NCBI RefSeq assembly: GCF_004217285.1
Contig: NZ_SHKS01000003.1
Coordinates: 531,169-595,168 of the forward strand
Origin: Streptomyces sp. BK239
GTDB taxonomy: Bacteria > Actinomycetota > Actinomycetes > Streptomycetales > Streptomycetaceae
Length of the DNA: 64,000 bases
Direction: 5' to 3'
The position numbers and the translations under genes are program-made. The notes below the pieces were generated by a model, which did no database searches, had not been told where the DNA came from, and saw only the letters and a list, made by a program, of their open reading frames with translations. Of the stretch, positions 27,288 to 36,341 are shown in pieces (within the stretch, counting starts at the first letter, position 1; each line of letters opens with the position of its first letter).

Positions 27288-27968
27288 ATGTTGGTGTGGG
27301 AGAGGCCGGAGCCGCCGAATCGCCCGGTACCGGCCGCGTTGAGCCGGGAACGGATCGTGCGAGCGGCGATCCGGTTGGCGGACGCGGACGGCTTGGACGC
27401 GGTGTCGCTGCGCAAGGTCGCCGGGGCGCTCGACGTCCGGCCGATGCGGCTTTACGGCTACATCGCCGGCAAGGAAGAGCTGCTCGACCTGATGGTCGAC
27501 GCCGCCTATGCCGAGATCCGGCCGGTCGGAGACGGCTGGCGGGAGGTGCTCAGGTCTCTCGCCGAAGCCACCCGGCACGCCGTCCACGAGCACGAATGGC
27601 TCGCCGATCTCCTGGGTGGCCGCCCCCAGCTCGGTCCGCACGCGCTGGCCAGCGGGGAGAGCGTGATGGCCGCTCTGGGCGACGTCGACGTGGACGCCGT
27701 CATGCCGGTGGCCGCCGCGGTCAACGCGTACGTGATCGGTGCGGTGCGTCGGGAGATCGCCGAGCGGCGTGCCGAGAGGGCCACGGGGATGGACGAGAAG
27801 CGTTGGCAGGCCTCTCTCGGTCCCTATCTGGAGCGAACCTTCGCCACCGGGCGGTTCCCCGCGCTGGCCACGGTGGTGCGCGATGCCGCCCACCACGACG
27901 CCGACCACACCTTCCGTATGGGCCTCGACTTCCTGCTGGACGGCATCGAAGCGCATATGGCGAGGTGA
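27288..27968 (+). CDS. TetR-family transcriptional regulator (TetR_C subfamily)
   Basis: The 226-residue regulator has the DNA-binding helices LSRERIVRAAIRLADADGL...VSLRKVAGALDVRPMRLYGYI and a C-terminal ligand domain of the TetR class-C type. ATG at 27288 lies seven bases after a -10-like TATCGT with no ribosome site, so translation may be leaderless. It is divergent from the FAD monooxygenase, the arrangement of tetracycline-type regulator/effector pairs. Confidence 0.85.
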   Translation: MLVWERPEPPNRPVPAALSRERIVRAAIRLADADGLDAVSLRKVAGALDVRPMRLYGYIAGKEELLDLMVDAAYAEIRPVGDGWREVLRSLAEATRHAVHEHEWLADLLGGRPQLGPHALASGESVMAALGDVDVDAVMPVAAAVNAYVIGAVRREIAERRAERATGMDEKRWQASLGPYLERTFATGRFPALATVVRDAAHHDADHTFRMGLDFLLDGIEAHMAR

Positions 27969-28063
27969 CCCGGGACGCAAGAACCCGATCGGCCACAACC
28001 TGAGGTGGGCGGGGCGGAGGGAATGGGCTCGACTCACGCTGTCGGGCCAGGTGGACTGGCCCC

Positions 28064-29449
28064 ATGACGACATTCCATGAAGAGCTGCTCCCCGGCACCC
28101 GGCGTGCGCTGCTGCACAGGATCGCCGTGGCCCAGGCCGAGGGCAGGTCCCCGTCGCTCGTCGCAGCGGTCGTGCGCGACGGGCGGGCCGTGTGGCACGG
28201 GGCGCGTACCTCGGTCGACGGACACGGCCCCGATGAGAACGTGCAGTACCGCATCGGATCGATCACCAAGACCTTCACCGCGGTGCTGGTGATGCGGCTG
28301 CGTGACGAGGGGGCGCTCGACCTCGAGGACCCGTTGGAGAAGCACCTGCCGGGTACGGGCGCGGGCGAGGCGACGATCGCTCAACTGCTCGCCCACACCG
28401 GCGGCCTGGCGGCCGAATCACCCGGCCCCTGGTGGGAGCGGACACCGGGCTCATCGCGCCCCGACCTCGCCGACGTCCTCGGTGATCGCCCTGTCCTGCA
28501 TCCGGCCGGCCGCCGGTTCCACTACTCGAACCCCGGCTACAGCCTTCTCGGGGCCCTGGTGGAGGAGCTCCGAGGGGCGTCGTGGGACGAGGTCCTACGG
28601 CGTGAAGTGCTCGAACCCCTGGGCCTTGATCGCACGGGTACACGACCCCGGCACCCTCATGCGGGCGGCTGGGCGGTGCATCCGTGGGCCGATGTCCTGC
28701 TGCCCGAGCCCGCCGAGGACTTCGGCCGGATGGCAGCGGCGGGTCAACTCTGGTCCACGACAGGGGACCTGGCCCGGTTCGCGGCGTTCCTGGCGCACGG
28801 CGACGACCGGGTGCTGTGCGCTCGGACGCTGCGGGAGATGCGAACGCCCGCAGCGCCGGCCGACCCGGCGGATCTCGCGGACGGTGGCTCCTACGGGCTC
28901 GGTCTGCGGATCGAGAACCAGGGCGGGCGGGTACTCGTGGGCCATTCCGGATCGGTTCCGGGGTTCCTGGCGAGCCTTGCCCTGAGCGTGTCGGACGACG
29001 TCGCGGCGGTGGTGCTCGCCAACTGCACCTCCGGTCCGATGGTGACCCAGGTGGCCGGCGACCTCGTGGGTATCGTCGCCGAGGCGGAGCCGCGCATTCC
29101 CGAGCCCTGGCGGCCGTCGCCGCACGTCGACCGTTCGCTGCTGGACCTGACCGGCCCCTGGTACTGGGGGACCAGTCCCTACGCGTTGCGGGTCACGGCG
29201 GACGGTCTCCTCAGCCTTGCACCGCTCTCCGGCGGCGGCAGGCGTTCACGGTTCCGGACCAACGGCGACGGCACCTGGACAGGCTTGGAGGGCTACTTCG
29301 CGGGCGAGATCCTTCAGGCCGTTCGACGCCCGGACGGCACGATGGACCATCTGGATCTCGGCTCGTTCGTGTTCACCCGTCAGCCTTACGACGAAGGCGC
29401 CGCCGTACCCGGTGGTGTCGACGCGGAGGGGTGGCGGGGAATCGGCTAG
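28064..29449 (+). CDS. Serine hydrolase of the class C beta-lactamase family
   Basis: The 461-residue protein has the three active-site motifs of this fold: SITK (about 67-70), YSN (about 153-155) and HSG (about 296-298). A C-terminal lipocalin-like domain of about 110 residues follows. There is no signal peptide, so it is probably a cytoplasmic esterase or D-aminopeptidase-like enzyme rather than a secreted beta-lactamase. The convergent GNAT gene is separated from it by a parS-centred palindrome. Confidence 0.8.
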   Translation: MTTFHEELLPGTRRALLHRIAVAQAEGRSPSLVAAVVRDGRAVWHGARTSVDGHGPDENVQYRIGSITKTFTAVLVMRLRDEGALDLEDPLEKHLPGTGAGEATIAQLLAHTGGLAAESPGPWWERTPGSSRPDLADVLGDRPVLHPAGRRFHYSNPGYSLLGALVEELRGASWDEVLRREVLEPLGLDRTGTRPRHPHAGGWAVHPWADVLLPEPAEDFGRMAAAGQLWSTTGDLARFAAFLAHGDDRVLCARTLREMRTPAAPADPADLADGGSYGLGLRIENQGGRVLVGHSGSVPGFLASLALSVSDDVAAVVLANCTSGPMVTQVAGDLVGIVAEAEPRIPEPWRPSPHVDRSLLDLTGPWYWGTSPYALRVTADGLLSLAPLSGGGRRSRFRTNGDGTWTGLEGYFAGEILQAVRRPDGTMDHLDLGSFVFTRQPYDEGAAVPGGVDAEGWRGIG

Positions 29450-29480
29450 TCGCCCTTGGAAAGCGGCAGTTGAGGCAGCA

Positions 29481-29502
29481 CCCTGTTTCACGTGAAACAG
29501 GG
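29481..29502. terminator. 22-bp perfect palindrome centred on parS between convergent genes
   Basis: CCCTGTTTCAC and GTGAAACAGGG are perfect arms. It lies 31 bp after the hydrolase stop and 26 bp before the GNAT stop, where a bidirectional terminator is expected. Confidence 0.45.
29485..29498. promoter_or_regulatory. parS site 6
   Basis: Exact GTTTCACGTGAAAC. Confidence 0.93.
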
Positions 29503-29528
29503 CGCTTCTCCCTTTGTGTTCCGCGGTC

Positions 29529-29981
29529 TCAGATGTGGAGCTTGAAACCGACGTGCGAGGCCACGAAGCCGAGCCGCTCGTAGAAGCGATGGGCGTCGGT
29601 GCGTGTGGCGTCGGACGTCAGCTGCACCAACTGGCATCCCGCCCGCCGGGATTCCTCGACCGCCCACTCGATGAACCGCGTTCCCAGGCCGCTGCCCCGT
29701 TCGTCGGCGTGGACTCGGACGCCCTCGACGATCGACCGGGTGGCTCCACGCCGGGACAGGCCCGGGACGATCGTCAATTGGAGCGTGCCGACGACCCGGC
29801 CTTCTCTCACGGCGACGACGACGCGTTGGTTCGGGTCGGAGCTGAGCCGTTCCAGCGCGGTGGCGTAAGGGGCAAGATCGTCCGGTGATTCCCGCTGCGC
29901 CCCCAAGGGGTCGTCCGCGAGCATGGCGACGATCGCGGGAATGTCGTCGGCGACGGCGGGGCGTATTTCAAGATCTCCCAT
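29529..29981 (-). CDS. GNAT-family N-acetyltransferase
   Basis: The 150-residue single GNAT domain has acetyl-CoA loop RGSGLGTRFIEWA (about 95-107) and terminal HRFYERLGFV. It starts nine bases after the marR stop on the same strand, so it is probably in the same transcript. The substrate is unknown. Confidence 0.85.
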   Translation of the reverse strand: MGDLEIRPAVADDIPAIVAMLADDPLGAQRESPDDLAPYATALERLSSDPNQRVVVAVREGRVVGTLQLTIVPGLSRRGATRSIVEGVRVHADERGSGLGTRFIEWAVEESRRAGCQLVQLTSDATRTDAHRFYERLGFVASHVGFKLHI

Positions 29982-29990
29982 GTCTGCAGC

Positions 29991-30458
29991 CTACGCAGTG
30001 GCGGGGGTCGTCTTCAGCGTCTCCACGGCCCGGACCAACGGGGCCAGTTCGGGGTTCCTCGCCGCCGCGTCGAGGGCTTCGCGCAGCGCCGCGTCGTTGG
30101 TCGGGCGCGCCTCGCCGAGCAGGCGGAGGCCGGCCTCGGTGACGTTGGTGTAGATGCCGCGACGGTCGGTGGGGCACAGGTAGCGCTCCAGGAGACCCCG
30201 GTCCTCGAGCCGGGTCACCAGCCGGGTGGTGGCGCTCTGGCTGAGGACGACTGCGTCGGCGACCTGCTTCATCTGAAGATGGCCGCCCTCGCCGTCGTGC
30301 TGACGGCTGAGCACGTCGAGCAGGGAGTACTCACGCACGCTCAGGTCGTGACGGGACTGCAGCGCCCGCTCGATGTGCGCCTCGATCCTCCCGTGCAGCA
30401 GGGAGAGGGCGCACCAGCCCTGGGAGAGCGCGGTGAGTGCGGGGTCCGTCGCGGTCAT
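29991..30458 (-). CDS. MarR-family transcriptional regulator
   Basis: The 155-residue protein has a winged helix around LQMKQVADAVVLSQSATTRLVTRLEDRGLL and the wing RRGIYTNVTEAG. ATG at 30458 follows GGAAGGA. It is divergent from an MFS exporter and upstream of a GNAT gene, and it probably represses both units until an effector binds. Confidence 0.85.
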   Translation of the reverse strand: MTATDPALTALSQGWCALSLLHGRIEAHIERALQSRHDLSVREYSLLDVLSRQHDGEGGHLQMKQVADAVVLSQSATTRLVTRLEDRGLLERYLCPTDRRGIYTNVTEAGLRLLGEARPTNDAALREALDAAARNPELAPLVRAVETLKTTPATA

Positions 30459-30500
30459 GAGCGTCCTTCCTCCGTCGTGGAGCGGCTGAACCCAAGGGTA

Positions 30501-30556
30501 ATGCAACATCGCGATATACGGCGTTTGCATTTATCAAGCGTCTGCAACTATTGTTG
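30501..30556 (+). promoter_or_regulatory. Promoter and candidate MarR operators of the MFS gene
   Basis: TTGCAT (30525-30530) and TATTGT (30549-30554) are spaced by 18 bp. The -10 element lies within the inverted repeat CAAC-TATT-GTTG (30545-30556). A wider pair ATGCAA (30501-30506)/TTGCAT (30525-30530) flanks the other side. A repressor on either repeat would block the promoter. Confidence 0.55.
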
Positions 30557-30603
30557 GAGCACGTTAAGCGCACCTGCAATCATCATGGAAGGCGTATCCC
30601 ACC

Positions 30604-31821
30604 ATGCCTCTCGCGCTCCTTGCCCTGGCGATCGGAGCCTTCGGGATCGGGACGACCGAGTTCGTGATCATGGGCTTGCTGCCCGAGGTCGCGGCCGACT
30701 TCGGGGTCTCCATCCCCACCGCGGGCTTCCTCGTGACCGGTTACGCGCTGGGCGTCATGTTCGGCGCCCCCCTGATGACCGTCCTCGGCACCAGGCTCTC
30801 CCGCAAGCGGATGCTGATGCTGCTGATGGGCCTGTTCATCGTCGGCAACCTGCTGTCCGCCGTCGCCCCCGCGTTCGCCGTCATGCTGGCCGGCCGGATC
30901 GTCGCGTCACTGGCACACGGCGCCTTCTTCGGCATCGGCTCGGTCGTCGCGGCCGATCTCGTCGCCCCCGACAAGAAGGCCGGCGCCATCGCGATGATGT
31001 TCACCGGTCTGACCGTCGCCAACGTCGTCGGCGTCCCGCTGGGCACCCTGGTCGGCCAGAGCGCCGGCTGGCGCGTCACCTTCGCCGTCGTCGCGGTGCT
31101 CGGTGTGGTGGGCCTGGCCGGCATAGCCAAGCTGGTGCCCGACATGCCCCGGCCGGAGGGCGTGCACCTGCGCCACGAGCTCGCCGCCTTCAAGAACGCA
31201 CAGGTGCTGCTCGCCATGGCGATGACGGTCCTCGGCTTCGGCGGCGTCTTCGCCGCCATCACCTACATCGCACCGATGATGACCCGCGTGGCCGGCTTCG
31301 CCGACGGCTCCGTGACCTGGCTGCTGGTCCTCTTCGGGCTCGGGATGGTCGCAGGCAACCTCGTGGGCGGCAGGTACGCCGACCGCGCCCTGATGCCGAT
31401 GCTCTACGTCTCCCTGGGCGCCCTGGCCGTCGTCCTGGCGCTCTTCACGTTCACCGCTCACGACAAGGTCCTCGCGGCCGTCACGATCGCTCTGATCGGC
31501 GCCCTGGGCTTCGCCGCCGTCCCGCCGCTGCAGAAGCGCGTCCTCGACCAGGCGCACGGCGCGCCGACGCTCGCCTCGGCGGTGAACATCGGCGCCTTCA
31601 ACCTCGGCAACGCCCTGTCCGCATGGCTCGGCGGCATGGTCATCGCCGCCGGCCTGGGCTACACCGCTCCGAACTGGGTGGGCGCGGCCCTCGCCGCCGC
31701 CGCTCTGCTCCTCGCGTTCGTCTCTTCCACGCTGGAGCGCCGGGAGGGCGCAGCCGAGGCCCCCAGTGCCGTCGTGGCCGGCGGTACCCCGACAGGGCCG
31801 CGGGCCACCGTTCACCACTGA
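30604..31821 (+). CDS. MFS transporter (AraJ/DHA1-type exporter)
   Basis: The 405-residue protein has twelve predicted helices. The start LALAIGAFGIGTTEFVIMGLLPEVA and the loop GTRLSRKRMLM are typical of the arabinose-efflux/chloramphenicol-resistance-like DHA1 group. The substrate is unknown. It is divergent from marR, with operator-like repeats between. Confidence 0.87.
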   Translation: MPLALLALAIGAFGIGTTEFVIMGLLPEVAADFGVSIPTAGFLVTGYALGVMFGAPLMTVLGTRLSRKRMLMLLMGLFIVGNLLSAVAPAFAVMLAGRIVASLAHGAFFGIGSVVAADLVAPDKKAGAIAMMFTGLTVANVVGVPLGTLVGQSAGWRVTFAVVAVLGVVGLAGIAKLVPDMPRPEGVHLRHELAAFKNAQVLLAMAMTVLGFGGVFAAITYIAPMMTRVAGFADGSVTWLLVLFGLGMVAGNLVGGRYADRALMPMLYVSLGALAVVLALFTFTAHDKVLAAVTIALIGALGFAAVPPLQKRVLDQAHGAPTLASAVNIGAFNLGNALSAWLGGMVIAAGLGYTAPNWVGAALAAAALLLAFVSSTLERREGAAEAPSAVVAGGTPTGPRATVHH

Positions 31822-31975
31822 GAGCGGCCGGCACGAGGGCCGCGCCGAGTTGATCTCCTACGGCATTCGGTGCTTCAGCTGAACGCCCCGGCCGCGCTCG
31901 GCCACCCGCTGTTCGTCGCAGGCGGCATGCCGGGTACCGCACCTCGCGGGGCTCGGCAGGCGTGTGTCCGCGCGG

Positions 31976-32842
31976 TCAGCCGGCCGCCACGGTGAGCGGC
32001 GCGAACCGCCGGCTCCAGTCACCGGGCAGTTCGGCGATCCCGTAGGTCATGACGGCGTTGAAGCCGACGGACGCCAGGCCCCGGGCCTTCAGCCACGCCA
32101 GCAGATCCTCGTGCCGTACGTCGATGTCGGTGCGCAGAGGACGGTCCGTACGGGCGGCCAAGGACGTCACGAGCGCCTTCGCGGTCTCGGTGTCCCGGGC
32201 GATCAGCGGGCCCACGACGTGGGTGTCCATGTTGGGCCATGCGGCGGCGTAACCGATGATCCGGCCGTTCTCCTCGGCGACCCGTACCTGGTCGGCGAAG
32301 GCGGGAAGCCGGGCGAGGATGTGGGTGCGGTCGGCGCCGAAGACCTCCTGGTCGATCTTGACGATCGTGGCGAGGTCCTCAGCCGTGGCCGCGCGGGTCA
32401 TGCCGTCGGGGCGGACGTCGCCCCCGGTGAAGCGGCCGCGCACCATCTCCGCACGCCCCGTGGTCTTGAAGCCCAGCTCCTCGTAGAGGGGCCGCCCGAA
32501 CTCGGTGGCGTGAAGGGTCAGCGGAGTGGTGCCCATGGCGGAGACGACGTGGCGCATCAGCCGTCGGCCCACGCCCTGCCTGGCGTGCCGTTCGGCCACC
32601 AGCACCATGCCGACGGCGCCGAGGACCGGCCGACCGTACGGACCGTATTCGGTGACCACGCAGGCGCTGACGAGGCCTCCGTCGGGGTCGTCGATGCCGT
32701 AGCCCGTTCCGGCGGTGAGGAGGAGGCCCCATTTGTGTTCCTCGCGTGGCCACCCCCGGTCCTCTGACAGGTCGGCGCATGCCGTGAGGTCACGGTGCGT
32801 CAGGCGGCGGATGGGGAGGGTGGCGGGGGAAGGAGTCGGCAC
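31976..32842 (-). CDS. GNAT-family acetyltransferase with a second C-terminal domain
   Basis: The 288-residue protein's first half is a GNAT domain with acetyl-CoA loop RHARQGVGRRLMRHV (about 84-98) and YEELGFK. The second half (about 150-288) resembles the C-terminal GNAT-like domain of two-domain family members. The GTG start at 32842 has no clear ribosome site and could be wrong by a few codons. The gap between this gene and the MFS stop (31822-31975) shows nothing I recognise. Confidence 0.75.
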   Translation of the reverse strand: MPTPSPATLPIRRLTHRDLTACADLSEDRGWPREEHKWGLLLTAGTGYGIDDPDGGLVSACVVTEYGPYGRPVLGAVGMVLVAERHARQGVGRRLMRHVVSAMGTTPLTLHATEFGRPLYEELGFKTTGRAEMVRGRFTGGDVRPDGMTRAATAEDLATIVKIDQEVFGADRTHILARLPAFADQVRVAEENGRIIGYAAAWPNMDTHVVGPLIARDTETAKALVTSLAARTDRPLRTDIDVRHEDLLAWLKARGLASVGFNAVMTYGIAELPGDWSRRFAPLTVAAG

Positions 32843-33263
32843 GCGGAACAGGCTGTCCGATCGGTGGCTCGGTCGTCCACCTCATTCCTGGGGTACGTAC
32901 GTGCTTTAGGCCATGTCACCCGGAGCTTGCACGGCGTGGGGCTGTTTCACGTGAAACGCCGTCGCGCTCGGCACCGCCGTGCCGCTGTTACCCAGCCCGG
33001 GCCCCTCGGTCGGGGAAGGGGGCGTGTGAGTGGAGAACGATGCCCGGTATGGTCGAGTCCGGTTCGTGTCCGGAACGTGATCTGCGAGGTGCAGTGCGTG
33101 CGTCCCGCGCGAGCCGACGGCCTCAGGCAGCCGGAACCGGGGGACCGCGGCCAGGGCGGCCGTGCGACAGGACGCAGAAGCCGGCTGTCCGCGAGGGGAA
33201 GCAGGCACCTTCCAACGGGCAGGTGCGCAGACCGACCGAAAGACGTGCGAGGCGAGGCACACC
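32843..33263. other. Divergent spacer with a parS site, upstream of the flavohaemoprotein gene
   Basis: 421 bp without a convincing gene. It holds parS site 7 (32944-32957) and a weak promoter candidate for the plus strand, TATGGT at 33048-33053. The remaining 200 bases before the flavohaemoprotein ATG would be a leader with no structure I could assign. Confidence 0.4.
32944..32957. promoter_or_regulatory. parS site 7
   Basis: Exact GTTTCACGTGAAAC in a divergent promoter region, without extended palindrome. Confidence 0.93.
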
Positions 33264-34622
33264 ATGGACGCTCCGACCACCAGGTCGGCCGACGAGGACA
33301 CGTCCGACGGCGAGGAGGGATGGTTCACGCCGCACAAGCAGCCTGATCCGCCCACCGAACCCGACCGGGCAGCCTCCGCCCCTCCCGAGCCTCCGAGGCC
33401 CACCGCCCCGCCCCACGGGCCTTCGCAACTGTCGGCTCCCGCCCGGCCCGGCGTCGCCTCATGGCCTCGGGTCCCCGCCGAACCCCCTGTGCCCAGTAGG
33501 AACGCTTCCTCGGACGGCGTCCTCATCCGCAGGACCATGGCCGAGGTGACCCCCGTGGCCGACGAGGTCACCTCGTACTTCTACGCGCTGCTCTTCGTCC
33601 GCCACCCCGAGCTGCGCTCGCTCTTCCCGCCCGCGATGGACGTTCAGCGGGACCGGCTGCTGAAGGCCCTGCTGATCACCGCCGAGCGCCTCGACAACAC
33701 CCCGATGCTGGACGAGTACCTGCAGAACCTGGGCCGTGGTCACCGCAGGTACGGCACCCGCCCCGAGCACTACCCGGCCGTCGGCGAGTGCCTGATCGAG
33801 GCCCTCGGCGCCTACGCCGGCTCCGTCTGGGACGCCGAGACCGAGGCGGCCTGGGCCCGGACCTACACCAGGATCTCCCAAGCGATGATCGACGCGGCGG
33901 CCGCCGACGAACTGCGCGCCCCGCCCTGGTGGAACGCGGAGGTCGTCTCCCACGAGATGAGCACCCCGGACGTCGCCCTCCTCACTGTCCGGCCCGACCA
34001 GCCCTACCCGTTCCTCGCCGGGCAGTACGCGAGCCTGGAGACACCGTGGTGGCCGCGGATCTGGCGGCACTACTCCTTCGCCTCGGCCCCCCGCTCCGAC
34101 GGACTGCTCACGTTCCACGTGAAAGCCGTCCCGGCGGGCTGGGTGTCCAACGCGCTGGTGCACCGCGCCCGCCCCGGCGACATCGTCCGGCTCGGCCCGC
34201 CCGCCGGCTCGATGACCGTCGACCACACCAATGACAGCGGACTGCTCTGCCTGGGCGGCGGCACAGGGATAGCGCCCGTCAAGGCGCTGGTCGAGGACGT
34301 CGCCGAACGCGGCGCACGCCGACCGGTCGAGGTCTTCTACGGCGCGCGCAGCGATCAGGACCTGTATGCGATCGAGACGTTGCTCGGGCTCCAGCAGTCC
34401 CACTCCTGGCTGCAGGTACACCCCGTGGTCGACGACTGGGACCGCCTTCTGCGACTCCCCGACGCCCTGCGCGACTTCGGCCCCTGGGCCGGATACGACG
34501 CCTACGTCTCCGGGCCGCCCGAACTGATACGCAAGGGAGTTGAGTCCCTGAGCGCCTCAGGCATCCCCGCGGAGCGCATACGTCACGACGCGGTCGAGGA
34601 ACTCGCCGGCACCAGATCCTGA
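33264..34622 (+). CDS. Flavohaemoprotein-like globin/oxidoreductase
   Basis: The 452-residue fusion has a disordered Pro/Ser-rich head of about 85 residues and a globin domain (proximal His near 159 in GRGHRRYGTRPEHYPAVGE). An FAD-binding barrel (RHYSFAS near 267) and an NAD(P) domain (GGGTGIAP near 331) follow. Flavohaemoproteins oxidise nitric oxide to nitrate with NADH; the N-terminal extension is absent from classical Hmp. ATG at 33264 follows GCGAGGCAC. Nothing around it shows how it is regulated. Confidence 0.85.
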   Translation: MDAPTTRSADEDTSDGEEGWFTPHKQPDPPTEPDRAASAPPEPPRPTAPPHGPSQLSAPARPGVASWPRVPAEPPVPSRNASSDGVLIRRTMAEVTPVADEVTSYFYALLFVRHPELRSLFPPAMDVQRDRLLKALLITAERLDNTPMLDEYLQNLGRGHRRYGTRPEHYPAVGECLIEALGAYAGSVWDAETEAAWARTYTRISQAMIDAAAADELRAPPWWNAEVVSHEMSTPDVALLTVRPDQPYPFLAGQYASLETPWWPRIWRHYSFASAPRSDGLLTFHVKAVPAGWVSNALVHRARPGDIVRLGPPAGSMTVDHTNDSGLLCLGGGTGIAPVKALVEDVAERGARRPVEVFYGARSDQDLYAIETLLGLQQSHSWLQVHPVVDDWDRLLRLPDALRDFGPWAGYDAYVSGPPELIRKGVESLSASGIPAERIRHDAVEELAGTRS

Positions 34623-34638
34623 CCCCTCGTCCCGGACG

Positions 34639-35121
34639 TCACCCCAGGTCCGGGGCGTGCATGGCACGGACGCCCTCGATGTTGCCGTCGAGGTAGTGCC
34701 GCAGGGACAGCGGGACGAGGTGGACGGAGGCGATCCCGACCCGGGTGAACGGCACACGGACGATCTCGTACTCACCGACGGGCTCGTCGACCTCCGGACC
34801 GTGCCGCAGGGCCGGGTCCATGGAGCCGAGCCGGCAGACGAAGAAATGCTGCACCTTCACGCCGGTCGCGCCGCCGTCCTCGCCGATGTGCTCGACGGTG
34901 TCGACGAAGCAGGGCACCACATCGGTGATCTTGGCGCCGAGCTCCTCGTGCACCTCCCGGTGCAGGGCCTCGACGACGGTCGCGTCCTCCGGCTCGACAC
35001 CACCTCCGGGCGTGAGCCAGTAGGGATCCATGCCGGGCTTGGTGCGCTTGATCAGGATCAGGTCGTCACCGTCCAGCAGAACGGCGCGTGCGGTGCGCTT
35101 GACCACGGGTCGGACGGTCAT
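34639..35121 (-). CDS. Nudix hydrolase
   Basis: The 160-residue protein has a Nudix box GGGVEPEDATVVEALHREVHEE (about 39-60). This matches the consensus GX5EX7REUXEEXGU except for one extra residue before REV. It should hydrolyse a nucleoside diphosphate derivative. It is convergent with the flavohaemoprotein gene, 16 bp from its stop. Confidence 0.85.
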   Translation of the reverse strand: MTVRPVVKRTARAVLLDGDDLILIKRTKPGMDPYWLTPGGGVEPEDATVVEALHREVHEELGAKITDVVPCFVDTVEHIGEDGGATGVKVQHFFVCRLGSMDPALRHGPEVDEPVGEYEIVRVPFTRVGIASVHLVPLSLRHYLDGNIEGVRAMHAPDLG

Positions 35122-35142
35122 GGGAGAAATGTGGCCCGGCTG

Positions 35143-35156
35143 GTTCCACGTGAAAC
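35143..35156. promoter_or_regulatory. parS site 8 (variant)
   Basis: GTTCCACGTGAAAC, one change from the consensus at position 4, in the spacer upstream of the Nudix gene. Confidence 0.8.
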
Positions 35157-35208
35157 ATCCCGCATCGTCACCGGTCGAACCTTCACCGTGACGCCTGGCG
35201 GAACACGC

Positions 35209-36114
35209 TCAGCACCACTCGGCGGCCGCGCTCAGCAGCCAGTCGTGTGCCCGCGCTATGTGCGGCATCGCCAGGGTGCCACTGCGCACCACCAGGACGT
35301 ATGTCCGGAGCGGCGGCACCGTGGGCTCGTGCAGTTCCACCAGATCACCGCGGGCCAGGTCTGCCGCGCAGAGATAGCGCGGCAGCACCGCCAGCCCCGC
35401 GCCCGCGACAGCGCACGCCAGCACCGCGCGCAGGTCGGGGACGATCACAGTCCCTGAGGCTGTGGGACGGGCGTCGAAGACGGAGGCCCAGTAGCGGCAG
35501 ACGAGGGGGAGCGACTCGTGCACTTCGATCACCGGTAGGTGCTCCAGCGCGGCGGCGCCCTTGCGCTGCTGTTGCCGGGCACTGATCAGCTCGGCCCGGT
35601 CCGGAGCGGCGACCAGAACGTGCTCCTCGTCGCACAGCGGGGTCGCCGTGAGCAGGGTGCCGCGCGGCCGGACCGTACTGATCGCCATGTCGTGGTGCCC
35701 GGCGGCCAGCCCCTCCAGCACCTCCTCGGCGGTCCCGAACGAGGCGCGTAAGGAGAGGGAATGCCCCTCGTCGCCGGCCAGCTCGGTGAGAGCCGGGAGA
35801 GCCCGTGCGGCGGTGAACTCCGGAGGACCGGCGAGGTGCAGAGTCCGTGCCGCGGATTCGTCGTCGAGCCCGGTCTCGGTGATCTCCACCAAGGCGTCGA
35901 GGTGCGGGGCGGCCTTGTGCGCGAGCTCGTCGCCGATCGAGGTCGGGGTGACCCCGCGCGCCTGGCGCAGGAACAGAGGTCGCCCTAGCTGCCGTTCCAA
36001 CGTGCGGATCTGGGAGGTGACGGCCGGCTGGGACAGCCCCAGCAGAGCGGCGGCACGCGTGAACGAACCGGCCCGGTGCACGGTCACGAAGGTGCGCAGC
36101 AAGGCCAGATCCAT
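35209..36114 (-). CDS. LysR-family transcriptional regulator
   Basis: The 301-residue protein has the LysR helix-turn-helix (MDLALLRTFVTVHRAGSFTRAAALLGLSQPAVTSQIRTLE) and a two-lobed effector domain. ATG at 36114 is chosen for similarity start. The upstream 36115-36341 region has no gene but an AT-rich stretch with CTAT-N10-ATAG at 36166-36183, a possible binding site. The target gene is not obvious because the next gene upstream (36342-37499) reads in the same direction. Confidence 0.85.
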   Translation of the reverse strand: MDLALLRTFVTVHRAGSFTRAAALLGLSQPAVTSQIRTLERQLGRPLFLRQARGVTPTSIGDELAHKAAPHLDALVEITETGLDDESAARTLHLAGPPEFTAARALPALTELAGDEGHSLSLRASFGTAEEVLEGLAAGHHDMAISTVRPRGTLLTATPLCDEEHVLVAAPDRAELISARQQQRKGAAALEHLPVIEVHESLPLVCRYWASVFDARPTASGTVIVPDLRAVLACAVAGAGLAVLPRYLCAADLARGDLVELHEPTVPPLRTYVLVVRSGTLAMPHIARAHDWLLSAAAEWC

Positions 36115-36165
36115 GGAGCGTGTTCTCCCTTCCCTGCCTTTCCCCCGGCCCGAGGCAGGGGCCAA

Positions 36166-36183
36166 CTATAAATAAGTCGATAG
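36166..36183. promoter_or_regulatory. Candidate LysR operator
   Basis: The inverted repeat CTAT-N10-ATAG in an unusually AT-rich patch, 52 bp upstream of the lysR start. It does not exactly match T-N11-A. Confidence 0.35.
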
Positions 36184-36341
36184 GCCCCTGTCGCTACCGT
36201 GATTGGACACTGACACAGAGTCAACTAGCCTGGATCGGGCGGTTCTTCGCGCGTGGAGCCGCGGACGGTCCGAGCCACGAGGGGGGAGGTTCGGACCGTC
36301 CGGTGCGCCCAGCGGTCCACCGGACGAGGTCCGCCCATCCG

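Noticed and set aside
34112..34125. parS-like GTTCCACGTGAAAG within the flavohaemoprotein gene
   Set aside because: Two changes from the consensus, one at the outer base, and fully explained by coding for Phe-His-Val-Lys. Kept only as a possible weak site.
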